A stretch of DNA of 5,033 nucleotides from Bacteroidales bacterium UBA4912 (GTDB lineage Bacteria; Bacteroidota; Bacteroidia; Bacteroidales; Dysgonomonadaceae): assembly GCA_002398875.1 (NCBI GenBank), contig DHCC01000056.1:1-5033 (forward strand), read 5' to 3'. The position numbers were made by a program, and so were the translations under genes. Numbering within the stretch: position 1 is the first letter of the stretch; the number at the start of each line of letters is the position of its first letter. Below the pieces are notes generated by a model. That model did not search any database, was not told where the DNA came from, and saw only the letters and a list, made by a program, of their open reading frames with translations. Below, one piece after another: positions 1-5,033 of the stretch.

Positions 1-20
1 ACTAAAACAATCAGCATATT

Positions 21-956
21 TTGGAACGAATTGATTTGACAGGAAAGAGTATAATTGGCGGCTCGTTCGTGGGTACAATAGGTTTTTTTGACGGTGTTCA
101 CCTGGGACACAGATATCTGATCTCACAGGTGAAAGAAGAGGCAAAACGACTTGATCTGCCTTCCGCTGTAATTACCTTCCCTGTTCATCCAAGAAAAATA
201 CTTCAGACAGATTATCAGCCGGCTCTGCTTTGCGGGTTGGAAGAGAAAATAGAACAACTGGAAACCACGGGAATAGATTACTGTATCATACTGCCTTTCA
301 CCACCGATCTGTCTAATCTCCCGGCAAAGGAGTTTATGCAGCAGGTGCTTAAAAACGATATCGGTCTTCATACTCTTTTAGTGGGATATGATCACCGTTT
401 TGGTCACAACAGAGAGGATGGCTTTGATGAGTATCAAGCCTACGGCAAGGAGATGGGCATGAATGTTATCAGGGCAAAAGAGCTGCAGATCGACGGCGAT
501 AATGTAAGCTCAACAAAAATCCGCAGACTGCTCAAAAACGGTGATATCGAGAAAGCAAACAACCTTCTCTCTTATAATTATACCTTATCAGGAAAGATTG
601 TTGAAGGGTATAGAGTAGGGCGCACTATCGGCTTCCCGACAGCAAATATCAGGTCATGGGAGCGGTTTAAGGTTATCCCCAAACTAGGAGTGTATGCCGT
701 ATTGGTGCACGTGCGTGACATCATCTATGAGGGTATGCTCTATATCGGAACGCGCCCCACACTGCACAATGACCCCGAAATAAGCGTAGAGGTAAACATC
801 TTTGATTTCAATGCAGATCTGTATGATCAGTCGCTTACGGTGGAGTTTATCGATTTTATACGCGAAGATAAAAAGTTTGATGCAATGGATCAGCTGGTTG
901 AGCAGATTCATAACGATAGGAAGTCGGTGCTCAAACGTCTTAAAAGTGTTAAGTAA
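21..956 (+). CDS. ribF: Bifunctional riboflavin kinase / FMN adenylyltransferase (FAD synthetase)
   Basis: This cytosolic enzyme phosphorylates riboflavin to FMN and then adenylylates FMN to FAD. The N-terminal nucleotidyltransferase domain (about residues 15-175) shows GFFDGVHLGH at 21-30, whose two histidines (27, 30) form the HxGH-type motif. It also has VGYDHRFG at 121-128 and SSTKIR at 163-168. The C-terminal flavokinase domain (about 185-305) shows GRTIGFPTANI at 200-210, with the Thr/Asn pair that binds Mg-ATP, then GVYAV at 223-227 and IGTRPT at 242-247. Glu257, in the EVNIFDF segment, is the expected catalytic base. The length of 311 residues is normal and both domains look intact. 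The frame has a stop at positions 3-5 and no ATG before the conserved core, so TTG at 21 is the best start; TTG at 36 is the alternative. No Shine-Dalgarno sequence is visible. Function is very likely; the exact start is less certain. Confidence 0.95.
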   Translation: MERIDLTGKSIIGGSFVGTIGFFDGVHLGHRYLISQVKEEAKRLDLPSAVITFPVHPRKILQTDYQPALLCGLEEKIEQLETTGIDYCIILPFTTDLSNLPAKEFMQQVLKNDIGLHTLLVGYDHRFGHNREDGFDEYQAYGKEMGMNVIRAKELQIDGDNVSSTKIRRLLKNGDIEKANNLLSYNYTLSGKIVEGYRVGRTIGFPTANIRSWERFKVIPKLGVYAVLVHVRDIIYEGMLYIGTRPTLHNDPEISVEVNIFDFNADLYDQSLTVEFIDFIREDKKFDAMDQLVEQIHNDRKSVLKRLKSVK

Positions 957-988
957 AAAAATAATATACATGCAAAACAATTAATCTT

Positions 989-1816
989 ATGGCAAAAAAA
1001 ATTCTTTTAAATAATGATGCAAGTGTTCCGGTAATAGGACTGGGTACTTATAAGATCGGAATCACTGATACTGATACTTACCGTGCTGTGAGATCGGCAC
1101 TCGATGTCGGCTACAGACATATTGATACTGCCACGCTCTACGAGAATGAGGTGCCTGTGGGTAAGGCAATACGTGAAAGTGGCATACCACGCGAAGAGAT
1201 TTTCGTGACAACCAAATTATGGGGCACCGACATACTAAAAGATCGCATAAAGGAGGCTTTTGAGGGAAGCCTTAAAAACCTGGGGCTCGATTATCTCGAT
1301 CTATACCTGGTGCATTGGCCCGTTAAAGGCAAAATCTCCTCAACATGGAAGGCTATGGAGGATATTTATATTGATGGCAAAGTAAGAACAATCGGTCTGA
1401 GCAATCATCTTATTCATCATGTAGAGGAGGTGTTGAAGGATGCAACTGTTACTCCTGCCGTCAATCAGATGGAGCTTCACCCTTACCTTGTGCAACAGGG
1501 GGTTGTCGACTTCTGCAAGGATAAGGGTATTGTGCCCGAGGCATGGAGCCCTTTAGGCAGCAGCAAGATTCCTCTCTTGCAGGATAAGGTGCTCACACGG
1601 ATTGCAGACAAATATCACAAATCGTCCGCTCAGGTGGTTCTTAGGTGGAACATACAAAAGGGTGTTGTGGCAATTCCAAAATCATCAAGCAAGGAGAGGC
1701 AGGCAGAGAATTTTAATATCTTTGATTTTGAGCTCTCTGATGAGGAGATCAGGCAGATCGATAGTCTGGATAGGGGACATAGAACAGGGGTGCATCCTGA
1801 TTATATTGAGTTTTAA
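989..1816 (+). CDS. Aldo/keto reductase, AKR5-like (2,5-diketogluconate reductase / YvgN type)
   Basis: This is a soluble NAD(P)H-dependent carbonyl reductase with a TIM-barrel fold. The full catalytic tetrad is visible: Asp46 in YRHIDTA, Tyr51, Lys76 in VTTKLW and His109 in LVHWP. GLSNH at 136-140 and NQMELHPY at 159-166 are standard substrate/cofactor strands. IPKSSS at 229-234 with Arg237 is the usual pocket for the 2'-phosphate of NADP, which favours NADPH. The C-terminus, RTGVHPDYIEF, is the short tail usual in bacterial AKR5-like enzymes, and 275 residues is the normal length. No signal peptide is seen. The substrate cannot be read from sequence; this group includes diketogluconate, methylglyoxal and other aldehyde reductases. 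The gene starts 32 bp after ribF with no TAnnTTTG element between, so co-transcription is likely. The enzyme does not use flavin, so a functional link to RibF is not indicated. Confidence 0.93.
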   Translation: MAKKILLNNDASVPVIGLGTYKIGITDTDTYRAVRSALDVGYRHIDTATLYENEVPVGKAIRESGIPREEIFVTTKLWGTDILKDRIKEAFEGSLKNLGLDYLDLYLVHWPVKGKISSTWKAMEDIYIDGKVRTIGLSNHLIHHVEEVLKDATVTPAVNQMELHPYLVQQGVVDFCKDKGIVPEAWSPLGSSKIPLLQDKVLTRIADKYHKSSAQVVLRWNIQKGVVAIPKSSSKERQAENFNIFDFELSDEEIRQIDSLDRGHRTGVHPDYIEF

Positions 1817-1823
1817 GGGGGGG
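1817..1823 (+). repeat. G7 homopolymer directly after the reductase stop codon
   Basis: Seven consecutive G residues follow the TAA stop of the aldo/keto reductase without a gap. The tract is outside the reading frame, so length changes by slippage would not alter the protein. No start codon, promoter or hairpin depends on it as far as I can see. Confidence 0.6.
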
Positions 1824-1883
1824 ATACATTGATAACAGAAAGAAATCATTTGATTTACCAAACTACTTTGGTCTTAGAAGGGC

Positions 1884-1940
1884 TATAGATAGCTTATACA
1901 TAGCTTATACACTGTATAATCTATGTATAAGCTATCTATA
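1884..1940. repeat. 57-bp near-perfect palindrome made of four 11-bp units
   Basis: Two 28-nt arms (1884-1911 and 1913-1940) are mirror complements about a single central base, C1912. The only mismatch is C1904 against T1920. The outer 20 bp (1884-1903 with 1921-1940) pair perfectly. Each arm holds two copies of an 11-bp unit. TAGCTTATACA lies at 1890-1900 and again at 1901-1911. Its reverse complement TGTATAAGCTA lies at 1924-1934, and a one-mismatch copy at 1913-1923. In RNA this would form a long AU-rich hairpin. It could end the ribF-reductase transcript, although no U-run follows directly. It could instead be a multi-site operator, since 11 bp is about one helical turn, or a small non-autonomous repeat. 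No flanking target-site duplication is evident. Structure is certain; function is unknown. Confidence 0.9.
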
Positions 1941-1972
1941 AGTAATCTTTGGATTAAGTCCGACTGATTACT
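1941..1972. repeat. Small inverted repeat abutting the large palindrome
   Basis: AGTAATC at 1941-1947 is matched by its exact reverse complement GATTACT at 1966-1972, with an 18-base interior. That interior contains a second short palindrome, AGTC-C-GACT, at 1957-1965. The outer arm begins at the base following the 57-bp palindrome, so the two could form consecutive hairpins in a transcript. Seven base pairs is short, and the pairing could be chance in AT-rich intergenic DNA. Confidence 0.5.
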
Positions 1973-1973
1973 A

Positions 1974-1989
1974 AAAGAAGATCTTTTTT
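1974..1989 (+). terminator. Weak candidate terminator stem with T-run
   Basis: AAAGAA at 1974-1979 can pair, with one G-U, with the T6 run at 1984-1989 around a GATC loop. It lies after the hairpins at 1884-1940 and 1941-1972. Together these could stop transcription from the ribF-reductase unit before the next promoter. The stem has no G-C pair and the T-run is part of the stem, so this is not a textbook intrinsic terminator. Confidence 0.25.
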
Positions 1990-2008
1990 CACTTTCCCCA
2001 ATCCTTTT

Positions 2009-2016
2009 TATCTTTG
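2009..2016 (+). promoter_or_regulatory. Bacteroidota -7 promoter element (TATCTTTG) almost touching the start codon
   Basis: TATCTTTG matches the Bacteroidota -7 consensus TAnnTTTG exactly. Its last base lies 4 bp before the ATG at 2021. The -33 position (about 1985-1989) holds only a T-run rather than a clear TTTG. In this phylum transcription normally starts a few bases after the element, so the RNA would begin at or within a base or two of the ATG. Confidence 0.55.
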
Positions 2017-2020
2017 CCTC

Positions 2021-2716
2021 ATGAAAGATAATTCCGCCCCATTAAAATATTCACTCATAAGATCATCACGGAAATCGATAGGCATAATTGTTCATCCCGA
2101 CGGGAGAGTAGTGGTTAGAGCTCCGATGCGTGCAAGCAGCAGTCAGATTCAGCAAGTGCTTGACCGCAGGATGGACTGGATAATAAAGCACAAGAACAGG
2201 TATGCAGAGCAGATGCGCCTGAATCCCAAGAGAGCTTTTGTGAGTGGTGAGAAGCATCTTTTTCTTGGTGAGGAGTATGTCTTGCGTGTGAAGAACGGTA
2301 TTGCCAACAGAGTCACTAAAAACTGTGAGTATATTGATATAGAGTGTGCCGACGCCAATATGGCTGAGTTGCTCATGCAGCAGTGGTATAAGTCGAAGGC
2401 AAAAGAGGTTTTCCCGAATATTGTTAACCCTGTGATCAGGAGATTCAGGAGCGTGTATAATGTCGCACCTGCAAAGATCACCGTGAAAAGTATGAAATCG
2501 CGGTGGGGCAGCTGCTCCTCCAGAGGTTCTGTCTCTTTAAACAGCAAGCTGGTGCAGGCTCCGCCGAGGTGCATTGAGTATGTGATAGTGCATGAGTTGT
2601 GTCACCTTATTCATTTTAATCACTCTAAGGACTTCTATACACTCCTTGCAGAGATTATACCCGACTGGAAGGAACGAAAAAAGGAACTAAAGCGCATATT
2701 GCCTTATGGTTGCTGA
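2021..2716 (+). CDS. YgjP-like (DUF45) zinc metalloprotease-family protein
   Basis: This is a predicted soluble zinc-dependent hydrolase of the YgjP/DUF45 family, distantly related to SprT and WLM metalloproteases. The N-terminal part shows the family pattern KSIGIIVHPDGRVVVRAP (18-35). A charged middle segment follows, then RWGSCSSRGSVSLNS (161-175), the hallmark of the family. The zinc site is HELCH at 191-195, with His201 in the following FNHSKDFY as the likely third ligand. The length of 231 residues is usual. There is no signal peptide or membrane segment, so it should be cytosolic. The ATG at 2021 is the only standard start after the in-frame stop at 1955-1957, and it places the conserved N-terminal motif correctly. 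The physiological substrate of this family is not established, and the neighbours do not suggest one. A possible leaderless transcript is described under the promoter entry. Confidence 0.9.
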   Translation: MKDNSAPLKYSLIRSSRKSIGIIVHPDGRVVVRAPMRASSSQIQQVLDRRMDWIIKHKNRYAEQMRLNPKRAFVSGEKHLFLGEEYVLRVKNGIANRVTKNCEYIDIECADANMAELLMQQWYKSKAKEVFPNIVNPVIRRFRSVYNVAPAKITVKSMKSRWGSCSSRGSVSLNSKLVQAPPRCIEYVIVHELCHLIHFNHSKDFYTLLAEIIPDWKERKKELKRILPYGC

Positions 2717-2723
2717 ATTGCTG

Positions 2724-2754
2724 TTGCGGATTATTAAACATTGTTTGCGGATTA
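2724..2754. repeat. Two 10-bp direct repeats, 21 bp apart, upstream of the M3 peptidase gene
   Basis: TTGCGGATTA occurs exactly at 2724-2733 and at 2745-2754. The start-to-start distance is 21 bp, two turns of B-DNA, so both copies face the same side of the helix. They lie 41 to 70 bp upstream of the TAACTTTG promoter element. A separate 6-bp inverted repeat, AACATT (2737-2742) with AATGTT (2755-2760), flanks the second copy. The layout suits a regulator binding site, but no regulator is encoded nearby and chance duplication is possible. Confidence 0.5.
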
Positions 2755-2794
2755 AATGTTAACAACAACCGTGGGTTATATAGCCTAAATAAAT

Positions 2795-2802
2795 TAACTT
2801 TG
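2795..2802 (+). promoter_or_regulatory. Bacteroidota -7 promoter element (TAACTTTG) for the M3 peptidase gene
   Basis: TAACTTTG is an exact TAnnTTTG match, 24 bp before the ATG at 2827. The expected start site near 2806-2810 gives an A/T-rich leader of roughly 17-21 nt without a Shine-Dalgarno sequence, as is common in the phylum. The -33 region (about 2771-2775) has only a poor GTGGG in place of TTTG, so the promoter may need help from an activator. Confidence 0.65.
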
Positions 2803-2826
2803 TAGTATAACAGAAATAAGATTTTT

Positions 2827-4932
2827 ATGAAAAAATCGATAGTAACAATATTATTAGTGATGATGATGACAATAGCTTCTGCTGAAGAGAATCCATTTTT
2901 TAAGCCTTTTGAGGGACCTCATGCAACTGCCCCTTTTAATGATATTAAGCTTGAACATTATGAGTCTGCTTTTAAGAGGGGGATGGCTGAACACCGGTCA
3001 GAGATTGATAAGATCGCCTCTGATGCTGCCGCTCCCACGTTTGCCAACACCATCGAGGCAATGGAATATGCGGGTGCTATGCTTACAAGGGTGAGTAATG
3101 TGTTTTTTAACCTGCTGAGCGCCGAGAGCAATGATGAGATGATGGAGATATCGCAGCGCCTGAGTCCTGAGCTGTCTGCTCACTCAAATTATATCAATCT
3201 GAATGAGAACCTTTTTGAGCGTGTTAAATCGATATATGATGATCGTAATTCTCTGGGGCTGACTCCCGAGCAGATACGACTGGTTGAGAAGTACTACGAG
3301 AGCTTTGAGAACAGCGGTGCTACTCTCTCTGCCGAAGATAAAGAGAAATATAGGAACCTCACGATGGAGCTGAGCAAGATCACCCTGGAGTTTGGGCAGA
3401 ATGTGCTGCGTGAGACTAATGCTTTTGAGATGCTGCTGACAGATGAGGATGACTTGGCAGGATTGCCGAAGAGCACGATTGATGCTGCTGCCACGAAAGC
3501 AAAAGCGAAAGGTAAAGAGGGGTGGCTGTTTGATTTGACCGGACCAAGCTATACAGGTTTTATGCAGTATTCTGCAAGACGTGACTTGCGTGAGAGGCTT
3601 TACATGGCGTATAATACCAAAAACGTGAAGGGCGGGGAGTATGACAACCGTGATAATGTGCAGAGGATTGTGAACCTGCGACTGGAGATTGCTAATCTGC
3701 TGGGGTATGAGAGTTATTCTGACTATGTGCTGAAAAACAGGATGGCAAAGAGTGCGGAGGGTGTCTTCGGGCTGCTTGATAATCTTGCCGAGGCATTCGG
3801 ACCTGTTGCAAGGGCTGAGGTGAAGGATGTGCAGGATTTTGCTTCTGAGATGGAGGGGAAAGTGATTGAGATTATGCCGTGGGACTGGAGCTACTACTCG
3901 GAGAAGTTGAAGGATAGTCGCTTTGGTATTAATGATGAGATGACTCGCCCATACTTCGAACTTGAGAATGTGAAGAAGGGGGTTTTTGGACTGGCAACTG
4001 AACTTTATGGGTTGCAGTTTGTGAAGAATCCTGATATTGAGGTGTACCATCCTGAGGTTGAGGCTTTTGATGTGCTAGATGAGAAGGGTGAGTTTCTATC
4101 TGTGTTATATACCGATTTCCATCCGCGTGAGGGTAAACGATCAGGTGCATGGATGTCAAGCTTTAAGGGTCAGTATGTGAAAGAGGGGATGGACAGCAGA
4201 CCGCACGTTACGATTGTGATGAATTTTACTCGTCCCACTGAGACGGAACCTGCTCTGCTCACCTTCAGCGAGGTGAACACTTTCCTTCATGAGTTTGGTC
4301 ACGCTCTTCACGGGATGCTGACACGTACAACTTACGAGTCTCTCTCGGGTACCGGTGTGTATCGTGATTTTGTTGAGCTGCCTTCGCACTTCATGGAAAA
4401 CTGGCTTAAGGAGAAGGATTATCTTGATAGGTTTGCTTTTCATTATCAAACGGGTGAGAAGATGCCTGAAGAGCTTCTGCAGAGTATTGTGGATGCATCT
4501 AATTATAATGTAGGGTATTTAACACTCCGCCAGCTTTCGTTTGGTTATCTTGATATGGCGTGGCACTCGCTGGAGAAGCCTTTTGTATCGGAATCATCAA
4601 CACCTGTTCGTGATTTTGAGAAGAAAGCAATGGAGAGGGTGCAACTGCTTCCCGTTATAGATGAAACATGTATGTCAACTTCCTTCAATCATATTTTCTC
4701 GGGTGGTTATGCTGCCGGTTATTACAGCTACAAATGGGCGGAGGTGATGGATGCAGATGCTTTCTCGCTCTTTAAGGAGAATGGTATATTTGATAAGGCA
4801 ACAGCTGATTCATTCCGCAGGAATATCCTTGAGCGTGGTAATACAGAAGAACCGGAAGTGCTCTACAAACGCTTCAGGGGTCGCGAGGCATCAGTGGATG
4901 CGCTGCTTAAGAGGAGCGGGGTAGGTAAATAA
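2827..4932 (+). CDS. Exported M3-family zinc metallopeptidase (peptidyl-dipeptidase Dcp / oligopeptidase A type)
   Basis: This is a thimet-oligopeptidase-like enzyme that should cleave short peptides, probably in the periplasm. Residues 1-19 are a Sec signal peptide: KK, a hydrophobic core, then ASA before Glu20. No lipobox Cys is present. The mature N-terminus carries the helical M3 N-terminal domain, with PFNDIKLEHY and PTFANTIEAME patterns. The active site is HEFGHALH, with zinc ligands His488 and His492, catalytic Glu489, and Glu517 in RDFVELPS as third ligand. HIFSGGYAAGYYSYKWAE (622-639) is the conserved tyrosine-rich substrate-binding loop. The 701 residues (about 682 mature) match Dcp-length proteins. 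The SGT..RDFVE context leans to Dcp, while ELPSHFMENW recalls oligopeptidase A, so endo- versus dipeptidyl activity cannot be decided. It has its own promoter. A further exported gene starts 36 bp downstream and is likely co-transcribed. Confidence 0.95.
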   Translation: MKKSIVTILLVMMMTIASAEENPFFKPFEGPHATAPFNDIKLEHYESAFKRGMAEHRSEIDKIASDAAAPTFANTIEAMEYAGAMLTRVSNVFFNLLSAESNDEMMEISQRLSPELSAHSNYINLNENLFERVKSIYDDRNSLGLTPEQIRLVEKYYESFENSGATLSAEDKEKYRNLTMELSKITLEFGQNVLRETNAFEMLLTDEDDLAGLPKSTIDAAATKAKAKGKEGWLFDLTGPSYTGFMQYSARRDLRERLYMAYNTKNVKGGEYDNRDNVQRIVNLRLEIANLLGYESYSDYVLKNRMAKSAEGVFGLLDNLAEAFGPVARAEVKDVQDFASEMEGKVIEIMPWDWSYYSEKLKDSRFGINDEMTRPYFELENVKKGVFGLATELYGLQFVKNPDIEVYHPEVEAFDVLDEKGEFLSVLYTDFHPREGKRSGAWMSSFKGQYVKEGMDSRPHVTIVMNFTRPTETEPALLTFSEVNTFLHEFGHALHGMLTRTTYESLSGTGVYRDFVELPSHFMENWLKEKDYLDRFAFHYQTGEKMPEELLQSIVDASNYNVGYLTLRQLSFGYLDMAWHSLEKPFVSESSTPVRDFEKKAMERVQLLPVIDETCMSTSFNHIFSGGYAAGYYSYKWAEVMDADAFSLFKENGIFDKATADSFRRNILERGNTEEPEVLYKRFRGREASVDALLKRSGVGK

Positions 4933-4968
4933 GTTAAGTCATAAAAATATTATTACAAAAACAGATAG

Positions 4969-5033
4969 ATGAGAACAAAGATTTTCTGGACAGCGTTTTT
5001 ACTTACCGTAGTTTTTGCTTCAGCTCAAGTTTT
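4969..5033 (+). CDS. N-terminal fragment of an exported protein, cut by the window end
   Basis: An ATG 36 bp after the M3 peptidase stop opens a frame that stays open for 21 full codons to the window edge. The translation is MRTKIFWTAFLLTVVFASAQV: a basic start, a hydrophobic core and an ASA-Q junction, which is a convincing Sec signal peptide with cleavage expected before Gln20. No mature domain is visible, so the product cannot be named. The upstream leader is A-rich with no Shine-Dalgarno sequence. No separate TAnnTTTG element is seen in the 36-bp gap, so it probably shares the peptidase transcript. Confidence 0.7.
   Translation, partial: MRTKIFWTAFLLTVVFASAQV

Noticed and set aside
17..23. 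TATTTTG just before the ribF core as a possible promoter
   Set aside because: The spacing is one base short of TAnnTTTG, and it would remove the TTG start. Too little upstream sequence is present to judge it.
191..191. Cysteine inside the HELCH zinc motif of the YgjP-like protein (residues 191-195; nucleotides about 2591-2605) as an unusual active site
   Set aside because: HELCH is the common form of the motif in this family, so the cysteine is not an anomaly.
684..980. Antisense frame over the ribF 3' end and the ribF-reductase gap
   Set aside because: It mostly mirrors the conserved flavokinase domain. No motif, promoter or leader supports it.
1717..1724. TATCTTTG inside the aldo/keto reductase gene, identical to the promoter element at 2009
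   Set aside because: It encodes part of the NIFDFE stretch and lies about 90 bp before the stop with no start codon that would use it. A chance match to a short, degenerate consensus is the simpler reading.
1843..1856. AAATCA-TT-TGATTT inverted repeat downstream of the reductase
   Set aside because: Six AT-rich base pairs with a two-base loop is too short for a stable hairpin and is readily expected by chance.
2149..2574. Antisense open frame (141 codons) over the YgjP-like gene
   Set aside because: It covers the conserved RWGSC region on the other strand and has no recognisable domain. The sense frame is clearly the real gene.
3184..4050. Long antisense open frame (288 codons) inside the M3 peptidase gene
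   Set aside because: It lies wholly opposite a strongly supported coding sequence. Its translation shows no recognisable motif and is low in acidic residues, as expected for a shadow of GAG/GAT-rich codons. No promoter element is seen for it.

Overview
The window reads as an ordinary chromosomal segment from a member of the Bacteroidota, most likely order Bacteroidales. Three things suggest this. The four complete proteins resemble Bacteroidales homologues. Two intergenic regions carry the TAnnTTTG promoter element typical of the phylum. The leaders are A/T-rich and lack Shine-Dalgarno sequences. Base composition is moderate to slightly AT-rich by eye. All real genes are on the + strand. I see no RNA gene, complete insertion sequence, CRISPR array, phage gene or defence system.

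Layout: (1) A bifunctional riboflavin kinase/FAD synthetase (RibF) with an apparent TTG start, followed after 32 bp by (2) a cytosolic aldo/keto reductase, probably co-transcribed. (3) A 204-bp intergenic region whose main feature is a 57-bp near-perfect palindrome built from four 11-bp units, with a second small hairpin and a T-run after it. (4) A YgjP-like (DUF45) zinc metalloprotease-type protein whose promoter-like element lies only 4 bp from the ATG, so its mRNA may be leaderless. (5) A 110-bp intergenic region with two 10-bp direct repeats exactly 21 bp apart, upstream of a good TAnnTTTG element. (6) A Sec-exported M3-family zinc oligopeptidase/peptidyl-dipeptidase. (7) The first 21 codons of another exported protein, cut by the window end.

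The genes do not form one obvious pathway. RibF makes FMN and FAD. The aldo/keto reductase uses NAD(P)H, not flavin, so its adjacency gives no clear functional link. The M3 peptidase and the truncated downstream gene both carry signal peptides and sit 36 bp apart, which fits a small cell-envelope transcription unit. I found no previously undescribed system. The parts worth a second look are non-coding: the palindrome, the possible leaderless start and the helically phased direct repeat.
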